Positions 36,973 to 45,708 of a stretch of DNA of 64,000 nt are shown piece by piece (the first letter of the stretch is position 1; every line of letters begins with the position of its first letter). The notes under the pieces were generated by a model that saw only the letters and a list, made by a program, of their open reading frames with translations, had not been told where the DNA came from and made no database searches. The position numbers and the translations under genes were made by a program. Source of the stretch: Aliivibrio finisterrensis_A (GTDB taxonomy: Bacteria > Pseudomonadota > Gammaproteobacteria > Enterobacterales > Vibrionaceae); NCBI RefSeq assembly GCF_004167675.1, contig NZ_SEZQ01000008.1. One strand, 5' to 3'.

Positions 36973-39084
36973 TTAGTAATATTTATTATCAACAGCATTG
37001 CTATTATCGTACCAATTTGTATTACTGATACCACCAGAGGTCGTATAATCAGCAAAATCAGGATAAGCCGTTGTTAAATCAACTCGTTCTCTTGGCCATT
37101 GCCATTCATCGTAAATCAATAACGCCCATGGCATATTATTTACGGTTTTAAAGTAACGATCGCTGCTTGGATCACTTGTATCTTGGGCTAAAGTAAAGAA
37201 GTTAGTATCGAAGGACTCTGTGGGTGCTTGATCAGCTAAATGCACCTCATAGCTTCGTCCTGGTGCTTGAGCAAAGCTTGGTCCATGATAATAGCCTGGA
37301 GTAGCAAACAAGAACGGATCATAAGGCATTGCTGGCATACTTGCTGTTGCTATAGGAGCAGTAAAGCTAAAGTTAAGCTCAAATTCCAATCCTACATTTT
37401 CACGACAATCATTCTGAGTTCTAAAGTAAGAACATTCATAACTAGAAACATCGATGGCATCATTAATAAGGATGAAACTGGCCTCACTCATATCTGGCTC
37501 TTGAGGATCACTCCCTTGTAATACTGCATTGTGGTAAAGCTGTGTTTTCGTAGAATCAATTAACTCATCATTAATTCCAGATAAACGAACGGCAAAACCA
37601 CTATGATAACTTGCACCTACAGCGACTAATTGACCTGAAATAGTCACTTTAGCGACTAAACCATCCTTTAATACTTCTGTAATTCGATATCTCAATACCA
37701 AGTCATTCATGTCGTAATCTGCAGTTTCTGGCCAATTATCTTCATAAGCAAGGGTTACGTAACCACTGGTTGATGGGAAATGGCGTTGAGTCGTATTTGC
37801 AGCCACAACCGTTGCAATATGATCTTCCACCTCACCCGAGGTTGAACCACCATAATAAGCTAACCCCGTTTGTTGACTAAAACGAAATCGAGACCACGTA
37901 TCACCTACGGTTGCACCGAATGGCACTGTAATTATTACCGAGTTAATCCCAGCCACTAATGATTTATCTGTAAAAACTTGTTCGCCCTCATCAGAAAAAT
38001 CACCATCATCATTCCAATCAAACCATGCTGACAAATACCCAGAAGTCGATGCAGTAATCGCTATCACAGAATCTAGCCCCGGCTCTAGTGCCGTAACAAA
38101 ACCCACACCATCCTCATCATCAGTGGTTATTGAATCATCAGAATCAGGAGACTGTGCGGCAAGATAATCACCATCGACACTACTGCCTAACCAAGTCATC
38201 TCATCCATTTCATGACGAGCCCCATTAGAATTTAAAGTCGTTCCATAGCTATCCGGTGCATCACCAAAATCAATGGTTGCTGGCTCATCAGTATCAATTA
38301 AGGGAGCATTAGCACAACGAGCACCATCGTTTTGACTTGAAAATGGACCATCAGCAAACTTGACCGCAGGAACCACTCCAGAGTCAATAATTGCTTGGGT
38401 CGATAAATCAACTCGATAAACCTGTCCATCTTGATTGCGAGATAAGTACAGATAACCATCAACATCAAAATACATTGCCCCAAAAGTACCTGTTTCTCCA
38501 GTGTCACCAATATAAGTAGAAACCCCAGTATTGATATCAAACTCATATAACCAGCCAGACCCATTATCTACCCCATAAAGGTGATCATTATCAGGATGGA
38601 AAGCAAAGTCAGTTAAGCTAACACTGGTGGTTGAAGTAATAAGTTCTGCCGTTAATGCAGCTGATACATTTGAATCTAATGGTGACAAGTCTATTTTATA
38701 AAACCCGGTACCTTTTCTATAGATATAATAGTAATGTTCATAAACATCACCAATATAAAATGTGGTGCTTGCAGGAAGGCCACTTACAGACAATGTGGTT
38801 GCTTGAAAGTTTTCCCCCAATCGAACGACATTATAGTTAGTGGTATCAAATCCGTATATATAACGATCTTCTTCGTCAAAGCCAACACCATTAATATTGG
38901 CATTCAATCCAGTATCACTTTGCAAAACACTGTATGAACCAGTCACTAAATTCACACCATAAACTGCTACTGGGTTACCTTGAAATAAATAAGCCTTACT
39001 TGGACACGTATCAAATGGATCAGCCAACAACTTAGAGCTGAATAATAAAGAGACTAAAAATAGTATTCTAATAAATTGAGACAT
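36973..39084 (-). CDS. Secreted LruC-domain protein
   Basis: This 703-residue protein has a signal peptide (ILFLVSLLFSSKLLA). The first 260 residues look like a beta-propeller of repeated strands (YIGDVYEHYYYIYRKGTGFYKIDL, DHLYGVDNGSGWLYEFDINTG). Next comes a DFGDAPDSYGT ... SGEVEDHIATV segment with acidic motifs of calcium-binding type (WFDWNDDGDFSDEGEQ). The C-terminal LruC domain shows NWPETADYDMNDLVLRYRI and RYFKTVNNMPWALLIYDEWQWPRERVDL. LruC proteins are extracellular and poorly understood. The place between biofilm regulators and the syp locus suggests a matrix or surface role, which is inference. Confidence 0.75.
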   Translation of the reverse strand: MSQFIRILFLVSLLFSSKLLADPFDTCPSKAYLFQGNPVAVYGVNLVTGSYSVLQSDTGLNANINGVGFDEEDRYIYGFDTTNYNVVRLGENFQATTLSVSGLPASTTFYIGDVYEHYYYIYRKGTGFYKIDLSPLDSNVSAALTAELITSTTSVSLTDFAFHPDNDHLYGVDNGSGWLYEFDINTGVSTYIGDTGETGTFGAMYFDVDGYLYLSRNQDGQVYRVDLSTQAIIDSGVVPAVKFADGPFSSQNDGARCANAPLIDTDEPATIDFGDAPDSYGTTLNSNGARHEMDEMTWLGSSVDGDYLAAQSPDSDDSITTDDEDGVGFVTALEPGLDSVIAITASTSGYLSAWFDWNDDGDFSDEGEQVFTDKSLVAGINSVIITVPFGATVGDTWSRFRFSQQTGLAYYGGSTSGEVEDHIATVVAANTTQRHFPSTSGYVTLAYEDNWPETADYDMNDLVLRYRITEVLKDGLVAKVTISGQLVAVGASYHSGFAVRLSGINDELIDSTKTQLYHNAVLQGSDPQEPDMSEASFILINDAIDVSSYECSYFRTQNDCRENVGLEFELNFSFTAPIATASMPAMPYDPFLFATPGYYHGPSFAQAPGRSYEVHLADQAPTESFDTNFFTLAQDTSDPSSDRYFKTVNNMPWALLIYDEWQWPRERVDLTTAYPDFADYTTSGGISNTNWYDNSNAVDNKYY

Positions 39085-39426
39085 AGCATCTTCCTTTTGT
39101 TATTTTCTCTATCTATTTAACTATACAAAATACATACCACTTTCAACCCATTGATTTTTAATGACTTTATATTTCTAATTAATTTTATTATGAAAATGAA
39201 AGTCATTTTGAATATCAAAATAAATATTAAGCCCCTTTATTTAAGGAAAGCTCTTCCTTCTAAATTTTTTATTTACCCTTCTATTTATTCCATATTAGTT
39301 TATTCCCTTACTGTTCTTTATTCATTACTAATACCAATCTACATAAGTATTTGATCATTCTTGCTTGTTAAAATCGATTATATCTGCGCAATTATCTGAA
39401 CATCTACTTATCCAGAATGGTATAAC
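39085..39426. other. AT-rich intergenic region between the LruC gene and the sypA control region
   Basis: About 340 AT-rich bases. A short hydrophobic frame near 39151-39354 has no ribosome site or family resemblance and I do not call it a gene. The LruC promoter should lie near 39100-39150. Confidence 0.4.
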
Positions 39427-39460
39427 TTCTCATTCTGCAAACTGCATTGCAATTTGAGAA
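39427..39460. promoter_or_regulatory. Two inverted SypG-type binding sites upstream of sypA
   Basis: TTCTCATTCTGCAAA (39427-39441) and, on the minus strand, TTCTCAAATTGCAAT (39446-39460) both fit the SypG box TTCTCANNNTGCDWN at every fixed position. They lie about 70-110 bases upstream of the sigma-54 promoter, the usual place for an enhancer. Confidence 0.75.
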
Positions 39461-39529
39461 TCCACTTTGCTATCGCGATTTAAAAACACAAAATAAAGTA
39501 TAACCAATTGAATATATTGATAAAAATAA

Positions 39530-39546
39530 TTGGCACAGTTACTGCT
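39530..39546 (+). promoter_or_regulatory. Sigma-54 promoter of sypA
   Basis: TTGGCACAGTTACTGCT has the -24 GG (39532-39533) and -12 GC (39544-39545) separated by exactly 10 bases, as sigma-54 requires. Transcription should start near 39557. The sypA ATG is at 39593 with TAGGAG upstream. Confidence 0.8.
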
Positions 39547-39592
39547 CTATTCATAATACAAACACAAAAGGGCATTTACTTAGGAGCTTATT

Positions 39593-39910
39593 ATGGAACT
39601 ACATCAATTTGAATCAAATACAGAAACTCTTATTTTAGCTATTCAAGGTGATATGGATGCGATTGGGTGCCGAGATATCCAACCTACGATTGACGAAGTG
39701 CTTCAACAAGAGCACCACCAAGTAGAAATCGATCTCGCACAAGTCGCCTTCCTTGATTCATCAGGCATAGGGGCGATTGTCTATCTCTACAAGCGTCTGA
39801 TTGAAAAAGAACGCACTATGCAAATTCAAAATGCGCACGGACAACCTTTGGAATTGCTAAAACTATTACGTATTGAAAATGCCATTCCAGTAAATAGTAC
39901 AACCCACTAA
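39593..39910 (+). CDS. sypA: SypA, STAS-domain regulator of biofilm
   Basis: This 105-residue single STAS domain resembles anti-sigma factor antagonists. The phosphorylatable serine is Ser56 in FLDSSGIGAI, the same number as reported for V. fischeri SypA. In that species unphosphorylated SypA promotes biofilm, and SypE sets its phosphorylation state. It is the first gene of the syp operon. Confidence 0.9.
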   Translation: MELHQFESNTETLILAIQGDMDAIGCRDIQPTIDEVLQQEHHQVEIDLAQVAFLDSSGIGAIVYLYKRLIEKERTMQIQNAHGQPLELLKLLRIENAIPVNSTTH

Positions 39911-39945
39911 TATTAAAAATGAACCGTTGGACAGGGAGCATCATC

Positions 39946-40779
39946 ATGAATAAACGACACTTATTCGGCCTTAGCTTAGGACTACTTGCACTGTCTGGTT
40001 GCACTTCATTTGCAGAGCCTGGAAAAGGTGGCGAAGCAGAAAACTATCCACAAGCGGCATTTTCTCCAGTAATGCCAGATCAACCTCTAGGTCCAGAGCA
40101 CGGCTTACGGTTTGATTGGGAACTAGCCGCTCGTCATCTTGATATTCTCATATTAGAAAAAGCGGAATGGTGTTTTCCTGCTACCGTTCATCAAGCCAAA
40201 CAAAATGAAGCTCGAATAGCTCGTGAATTAGAAGGAGACTTACAACTGGATGCCGCGAATGATTTAGTCATTCAACGGAACCTATTAAAGCGTTTAGAAC
40301 GACAGTTAGATTACGTAAAACGCCAAGAAACGTGCACACCACCCTCAGATTCCAACAATGGGAATTCAGATATTGCATTAGCACAAACTATTTATGACTT
40401 ACTAAACAGAGACAACCAGTTTGCATTTAACTCCGCGGAATTAAATCCTAAATACATAGTGAATTTATCAGAGGCCTCACAGCTTCTTAATAAGCATCAA
40501 GACTTCAAATTATTAGTTACAGGCCATGCTGACGCCATAGGTGAAGAAGATTTCAACCAAGATCTCGCTCTTAATAGAGCCAAACAGGTAAAACGTTACT
40601 TAAGTATTTTTGGGTTATCTTCTGATCGCATACATGTCGATTCTGTTGGCTCAAATGATCCATACCTAGCAGGCACAGAACCTCATGTTCGACTAACCAA
40701 CCGCCGAGTGACCATTGAATTACTGCAATTAGATCAACCGTTAATGCTAGAAAACAACCACTCTAATGGAGGGAATTAA
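39946..40779 (+). CDS. sypB: SypB, OmpA-family lipoprotein
   Basis: This 277-residue protein has a lipobox (LALSGC) and a C-terminal OmpA-like peptidoglycan-binding domain (LVTGHADAIGEEDFNQDLALNRAKQVKRYL and RLTNRRVTIEL). The ATG at 39946 is chosen because it begins the signal peptide and has GGGAG upstream. It probably anchors the export apparatus to the cell wall. Confidence 0.88.
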   Translation: MNKRHLFGLSLGLLALSGCTSFAEPGKGGEAENYPQAAFSPVMPDQPLGPEHGLRFDWELAARHLDILILEKAEWCFPATVHQAKQNEARIARELEGDLQLDAANDLVIQRNLLKRLERQLDYVKRQETCTPPSDSNNGNSDIALAQTIYDLLNRDNQFAFNSAELNPKYIVNLSEASQLLNKHQDFKLLVTGHADAIGEEDFNQDLALNRAKQVKRYLSIFGLSSDRIHVDSVGSNDPYLAGTEPHVRLTNRRVTIELLQLDQPLMLENNHSNGGN

Positions 40780-40780
40780 A

Positions 40781-42892
40781 ATGCGTATTTTTCAAATAGT
40801 TTTGTTCATTTTAACATTAAACACTTCTCTCCTAGCTGTTTCCAATGAAACTAACAATCATGTCAGAGTGGGTGATGTCATTTCAATAATGCTACCGGGT
40901 GAGGATACTCTAAATAAAGATTTCCAAGTCGATAAGCAAGGACGCGTTATTTTACCTGAAGTAGGTCCTATTTTTGTGGCAGGAAAAACGGAAGCCCAAA
41001 TGGTATCTAGTATCACATTAAGTCTTAAAACCATATTACAAGATCTCACTAATCTTCAGGTCTTTATTAGTAAACGTCAGCTAATCATCAATATTCAAGG
41101 TTATGTAAAACAGCCGGGGGAATACACTTTAGCGGATGGTGACTCTGTTCAACTCGCTCTTTATGCTGCCGGAGGCCTACGATCTGGCGCTCAATTAAAC
41201 CGTTTACAACTTCGTCGAGCAGATAAAGTTACTACCTTTAACTACAAAGCCTTTTTAGATTCAGGTAACCAATCTCTTCTCCCTACGCTTCAATCATTGG
41301 ATACCCTATTTATCCCCGCTTCTCCTATGGTAGGTAATATTGAACAAGAATTTGACCCTGCAAAGCTGTCTCAAGCCGGTGATGCTGCGGATGGAAAAAA
41401 AGCCATCAAAGTATTTGGTGAGGTGAATTCACCGGGGACATTCTCATATAAATCAGGGACCAATCTGGTTGACGTTCTTATGAGAGCGGGTGGCGTTACT
41501 CGTTACGCTGGTGTAGAGCAGATCCGAGTGATATCTAAAAATCAACCCGCTTTATTTAACCTTAAACGCTATTTAGATACCGGAGACTCGAGCTTATTAC
41601 CGCCACTCGAAGTGGGTTCCACTATTTTTGTCCCAAAACAAGAAGAAGAAATTAAATCTGGTTCAAACATGGTGTATGTCATGGGTGAGGTAGCAAAACC
41701 CGGTGCTTTTGAAGGAAAAAAAGGCGCAACTTTTATGGATATTTTAGCCAATGCCGGTGGCCCAACACGTTTTGCTGAATCTCGCCAAATCCGTGTAATA
41801 AAAGCCAACGGAGCTGTGATTAATTTTGATTTATCTGGATATACCGAAGGTACGAATTATATGCGCCCCCCTGCGATTGCAGCAGGAGATGCTATCTTTG
41901 TTCCTGAAAAGACTGACATGAACGAAAAGTCATGGTTAAAAATTGCGCCAAGCCGTGCCGTACGAGTACTAGGTGAAGTACAACACCCTGGTCGTATTGA
42001 ATGGTCAGATGAAATGTCATTTCTTGATTTATTAGCGCATGTAGGCGGTCCAACATTACGCGGAGATACCACGCGAATTGAAATTGTTACTCCAGATGAG
42101 AATGGCAAAAATCACGTTTATACCTTTAACCTAGATTCCTTTATCTCAAAAGGAAAACCCGACTCAGCATTGCCTACCATTCGAGCAGGAGCGACCATTC
42201 GAGTTCATGATTTACCACAAGATCCATCAGATAATAAATCACAATGGGTACGCCAAAGCTCTGATAGCTCAATTTATGTCTTTGGTCAGGTCAATGCCGC
42301 AGGTCGTTACCGTTTTACCAACGACATGCACTTCTTAGACATTCTATCAGCAGCGGATGGACCAACAATGGATGCCGATATTCATAACATCCGTATTACC
42401 CATAGAGATAAAAGTTACGCACGAGTAAGCAAATTAAATCTGGCTTTATATTTTGAAACTGGTGATGAATCTCTACTACCAAAAGTGAAAACAGGCGACA
42501 CCATTTACATCCCAGAAAAAAACCGTATTTGGGTAGATGAAAGTAAAGAAAGCACCATCCGAGTATTAGGTGCCATTAATAAACCCGGCCGTTACCGTTT
42601 TAATGATTCAATGACGCTACTCGACCTACTTGCCGAAGCTGGTGGACCAAGTGATGTGGCTTACCTTGAAAAGATCAGTGTTGTAAATCACGCACTAGAT
42701 GAAGGGCAAGCAAGAACCTTTGATCTTGTTAAATTTAGCCGTACTGCCGACTTTAGAAGCATTCCCGTACTCAGAGCGGGTGATACCGTCTATATTCCAA
42801 ACAAAGACGAAAGCACTATGGAGCAAGTACGTGTTGTAATGAAAGATGTTTTCCAAGTGGTCGCAACCATCGCCTTAATAGGAGCACTATAA
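40781..42892 (+). CDS. sypC: SypC, polysaccharide export outer-membrane protein with many SLBB domains
   Basis: This 703-residue Wza-like protein has a signal peptide (IFQIVLFILTLNTSLLA), a Poly_export domain (VRVGDVISIMLPGEDTLNKDF) and then six or so SLBB repeats. Each repeat shows a form of VFGEVNSPGTFSYKSGTNLVDVL and ends near GDTIYIPEK. It is longer than classic Wza. The ATG at 40781 follows GGAGGGAA. It should form the outer-membrane exit for the Syp polysaccharide together with SypD. Confidence 0.9.
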   Translation: MRIFQIVLFILTLNTSLLAVSNETNNHVRVGDVISIMLPGEDTLNKDFQVDKQGRVILPEVGPIFVAGKTEAQMVSSITLSLKTILQDLTNLQVFISKRQLIINIQGYVKQPGEYTLADGDSVQLALYAAGGLRSGAQLNRLQLRRADKVTTFNYKAFLDSGNQSLLPTLQSLDTLFIPASPMVGNIEQEFDPAKLSQAGDAADGKKAIKVFGEVNSPGTFSYKSGTNLVDVLMRAGGVTRYAGVEQIRVISKNQPALFNLKRYLDTGDSSLLPPLEVGSTIFVPKQEEEIKSGSNMVYVMGEVAKPGAFEGKKGATFMDILANAGGPTRFAESRQIRVIKANGAVINFDLSGYTEGTNYMRPPAIAAGDAIFVPEKTDMNEKSWLKIAPSRAVRVLGEVQHPGRIEWSDEMSFLDLLAHVGGPTLRGDTTRIEIVTPDENGKNHVYTFNLDSFISKGKPDSALPTIRAGATIRVHDLPQDPSDNKSQWVRQSSDSSIYVFGQVNAAGRYRFTNDMHFLDILSAADGPTMDADIHNIRITHRDKSYARVSKLNLALYFETGDESLLPKVKTGDTIYIPEKNRIWVDESKESTIRVLGAINKPGRYRFNDSMTLLDLLAEAGGPSDVAYLEKISVVNHALDEGQARTFDLVKFSRTADFRSIPVLRAGDTVYIPNKDESTMEQVRVVMKDVFQVVATIALIGAL

Positions 42893-43599
42893 TGAGAATT
42901 CCTTCGTGTCATATGGAAATAGAGCAGGTGTTTTTAGAATTAGAAAAACACGAATGCCACTCACTGTGCATTACCTCAACTAACCCAGGCGAGGGGGTAA
43001 GCTCTCTTGCTCAAGCATTAACCGAAAGGCTCTTACTTGCAGGTTATCGCACACTTTTGGTTGATTTAAACTTACAAAACCCGAGTTTAACCGCCTTATC
43101 TTTAGATCTCACCATTAATAATAATGAGCCAGATACATCGCATTGTTTAAGTTATATCGAGCATAATTCTCAAGTCGTTCTTGGCGTTCCGGTGCCACAA
43201 AACAAAGCAAAAATAGTTGAGTTACGTCAGCCAAAAAAATTAAGTGAACAAATAAAAAAATGGCGTGAAGAGTTCGATAAAATCATCATCGACAGCTCTG
43301 CTCTCTCTCAATTAAATGCCAATAACATCCCAGCACAGAGCATTGCTGGATGTTGCGATGGAACAATAATGGTCGTGTTATCAGGACAAACATTACAGAC
43401 CGAATTAAAAGAAGCATTAACATCATTAGAGAATCATCATGCGAACCTCATCGGTCACGTTTTTAATGATAAATACCAACCTCGATTAAAAAATGAAATT
43501 TGCAGAGAAATTGAGCGGCTACGCTTTCTTCCCAATGTAATAACCAACAAGCTAATCGCTTTTATTCAAAATAATCGATTCTTATCTACCGTGGTGTAA
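42892..43599 (+). CDS. sypD: SypD, chain-length/tyrosine kinase-like ATPase
   Basis: This 235-residue P-loop protein of the CpsD/Wzc cytoplasmic-domain type shows ITSTNPGEGVSSLAQALTERLLLAGYRTLLVDLNL near residue 27-61 (loop plus Walker A' region) and DKIIIDSSAL further on. The P-loop reads GEGVSS with Val where many relatives have Lys, and there is no Tyr-rich tail, so true tyrosine autokinase activity is doubtful. It overlaps the sypC stop by one base. Confidence 0.85.
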   Translation: MRIPSCHMEIEQVFLELEKHECHSLCITSTNPGEGVSSLAQALTERLLLAGYRTLLVDLNLQNPSLTALSLDLTINNNEPDTSHCLSYIEHNSQVVLGVPVPQNKAKIVELRQPKKLSEQIKKWREEFDKIIIDSSALSQLNANNIPAQSIAGCCDGTIMVVLSGQTLQTELKEALTSLENHHANLIGHVFNDKYQPRLKNEICREIERLRFLPNVITNKLIAFIQNNRFLSTVV

Positions 43600-43601
43600 T
43601 T

Positions 43602-45140
43602 ATGACTGACGCTATTTTACTTTTTGAAAATACCCAACCAACCTCATTAGAGTCAGTTAGAGTGCTGCGTCAATCACTGTCTAAAATACTTGATCAATTA
43701 GATCTACAACAAACATTCAAACACCAATGTTTACTTTGTTTTTCTGAGTGGAGTACCAACCTTGTGCTTCATCCTGATAAGCTAAGTCAATACCTCACTG
43801 TCACCCTAAAAAAAACCAAAATACATTGGCAACTGAGTGTCAAAGATGATGGCGAACCTTGGGACCCAACCTTAAAAGAAAAACAGAATGGTATTGGTGA
43901 TTTTTCATTAAAGTGTAATGGTCGTGGCATTGATATCATTCAAAACCAAACGGATGATATTAGTTACCATAGCACTAAAAAAGAAAATGTATTTACCATG
44001 AGATGGACTCGCGAAGGAGAGCAAAGACAACCTCGCCTTCTTATCGTAGAAGATGATGTTATCCAAAGTACCTTATATCAGGCTTATCTTCGCGATCAGT
44101 TTCATGTCGTTATTAAAGCTAATGGGGAAGAAGCCCTAAACTTCCTCAAAAATGAAACAGTTGATTTGATAATTTCAGACATTCAAATGCCAAAAATGGG
44201 CGGATTAGAGTTAAGACAACGCTTAGAATCAGAAAATACTTTCTCTATTCCCTTCATTTTCTTATCTCGCCTGCAAGATAACAATACCTTAATGGACGCA
44301 GCCGATCTTGGTATTGATGATTATCTTGAGAAACCAATAAAAAAAGAAACCTTAGTCCGTTCAATATTGCGGGTACTTGCTCGATTTAACCAAGTGTATC
44401 GTTCACTTTCACAGCAAGTAAATCAAAAAATAACACATACATTATTACCGCAAGTAACGCTTAATTCTTCCGACTGGAAATTAGCAATAAAACAAAGAAA
44501 TACAGGGCATGGTGGTGGAGACTTTGTATTATCAATGAGCGATGAAAACATCACTCAATTGCTGCTGGCCGATGTGATGGGCCATGATGAAAGTGCTAAA
44601 TTTTTTGCTTACGCTTATGCCGGTTATATTCGAGGCTTAATGCAAAGTACTAAGCGAGCTCAACCAGCTCAATTACTCTCAGTATTGTCAGATAACGCCT
44701 TTAACGATCAACTGTTATCTCAAACTATGTTGACCAGTTGCTGTGTCAGTTTAACTAACGAATCCATCGTAAAAATAAGCAGTGCTGGGCACCCTGCTCC
44801 ATTGCATATCAAAAAAACAGAACCAATGCTCCAGACAAATCTCACCGCAGTTCCAACAGAAGGGACTTTACTTGGCTTATTGCCTCATACTAAATATAAA
44901 GAAATGGAGATTAGCTTACAAAAAGGCGAACGACTTGTCTTATTTACCGACGGATTATTTGAATCAGGTAACTCAATCTCAGAGCGTGAAACTCTAGAAA
45001 AATCTATTAAAGAGCAGCTTATTAATACGATTAATTTACCTTTAGAGGTCGCTATTGAAACCGTAATGCAGACTTTCGATTCACTGGCAGGTACACCACC
45101 CAACGATGACGCTTTATTACTTATCATTGAGAAGCAATAA
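43602..45140 (+). CDS. sypE: SypE, bifunctional kinase/phosphatase response regulator
   Basis: This 512-residue protein has three domains: an N-terminal HATPase serine kinase (SEWSTNLVLH with Asn53, DDGEPWD), a central receiver (phospho-Asp193 in IISDIQMP) and a C-terminal PP2C-type phosphatase (GHGGGDFV, DVMGHDESAK, LFTDGLFES, PPNDDALLLI). These match N52 and D192 of V. fischeri SypE with a one-residue shift. SypE phosphorylates or dephosphorylates SypA and so inhibits or allows biofilm. Confidence 0.92.
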   Translation: MTDAILLFENTQPTSLESVRVLRQSLSKILDQLDLQQTFKHQCLLCFSEWSTNLVLHPDKLSQYLTVTLKKTKIHWQLSVKDDGEPWDPTLKEKQNGIGDFSLKCNGRGIDIIQNQTDDISYHSTKKENVFTMRWTREGEQRQPRLLIVEDDVIQSTLYQAYLRDQFHVVIKANGEEALNFLKNETVDLIISDIQMPKMGGLELRQRLESENTFSIPFIFLSRLQDNNTLMDAADLGIDDYLEKPIKKETLVRSILRVLARFNQVYRSLSQQVNQKITHTLLPQVTLNSSDWKLAIKQRNTGHGGGDFVLSMSDENITQLLLADVMGHDESAKFFAYAYAGYIRGLMQSTKRAQPAQLLSVLSDNAFNDQLLSQTMLTSCCVSLTNESIVKISSAGHPAPLHIKKTEPMLQTNLTAVPTEGTLLGLLPHTKYKEMEISLQKGERLVLFTDGLFESGNSISERETLEKSIKEQLINTINLPLEVAIETVMQTFDSLAGTPPNDDALLLIIEKQ

Positions 45141-45250
45141 TTTGGTATGGCTAATGTAAATACACTAATTAAACCGTTAGAAAAAACACGAAAAAATGCC
45201 TATCATTATCTTAATAGTCACGCATTTCCTAGAATAAAGAAGGATCTATT

Positions 45251-45640
45251 GTGCATAATATACAAAATAGCAAGGCCCTTAATGAGCCAAAGTACATCGA
45301 TGAAGAGATCATTCAACAAATCATCCGGGATACGGATGCGAGTATCATGCCTGAATTAATTCAATTTTACATTATCGAATCAAAAGAACGAGTCGATACA
45401 ATAAGCAAAGCAGAAAAAGAAAAAGACTTCCACACTCTCGAATTTGAAACTCATACCTTAGGAAGTAGTGCGCTAACTCTCGGAAACATCGCCTTATCTG
45501 CAATTTCCCGTGAGATTGAACTACATTGTATGCAACAGCAGTTTGATGAAGCTCTTGAAAAATCGGCATTATTACCAGATATCGCTAGGAAATCATTTTC
45601 AGCACTAGAAACACGAAACGCACAAGGCTTCACAAAATAA
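45251..45640 (+). CDS. sypF: HPt-only SypF (hybrid kinase reduced to its phosphotransfer domain)
   Basis: This 129-residue protein sits where V. fischeri has sypF, a large membrane hybrid kinase. Here only an HPt domain is left, with His68 in FETHTLGSSALTLGNIALS. It starts with GTG at 45251 behind a good ribosome site (AGAAGGA). The space between sypE and sypG is only about 570 bases, so the kinase and receiver domains are absent, not just out of frame. In V. fischeri the HPt part of SypF is the piece needed to relay from RscS to SypG, so this short form could still work. A lost frame at 45147-45359 may be relic or chance. Confidence 0.75.
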   Translation: MHNIQNSKALNEPKYIDEEIIQQIIRDTDASIMPELIQFYIIESKERVDTISKAEKEKDFHTLEFETHTLGSSALTLGNIALSAISREIELHCMQQQFDEALEKSALLPDIARKSFSALETRNAQGFTK

Positions 45641-45708
45641 AATTAAAATTACAGTACAATTAAAATATTAGATAATAAAAAATTGCTAGGTAAAACAGGA
45701 TGTTGCTT

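Noticed and set aside
39151..39354. A 67-codon hydrophobic frame upstream of sypA
   Set aside because: Low-complexity AT-rich sequence with no start signal or known family.
45147..45359. A 70-codon frame overlapping the start of the short sypF
   Set aside because: It runs in another frame than the HPt domain, has no recognisable domain and no clear ribosome site; it might be a relic of sypF but cannot be supported as a gene.
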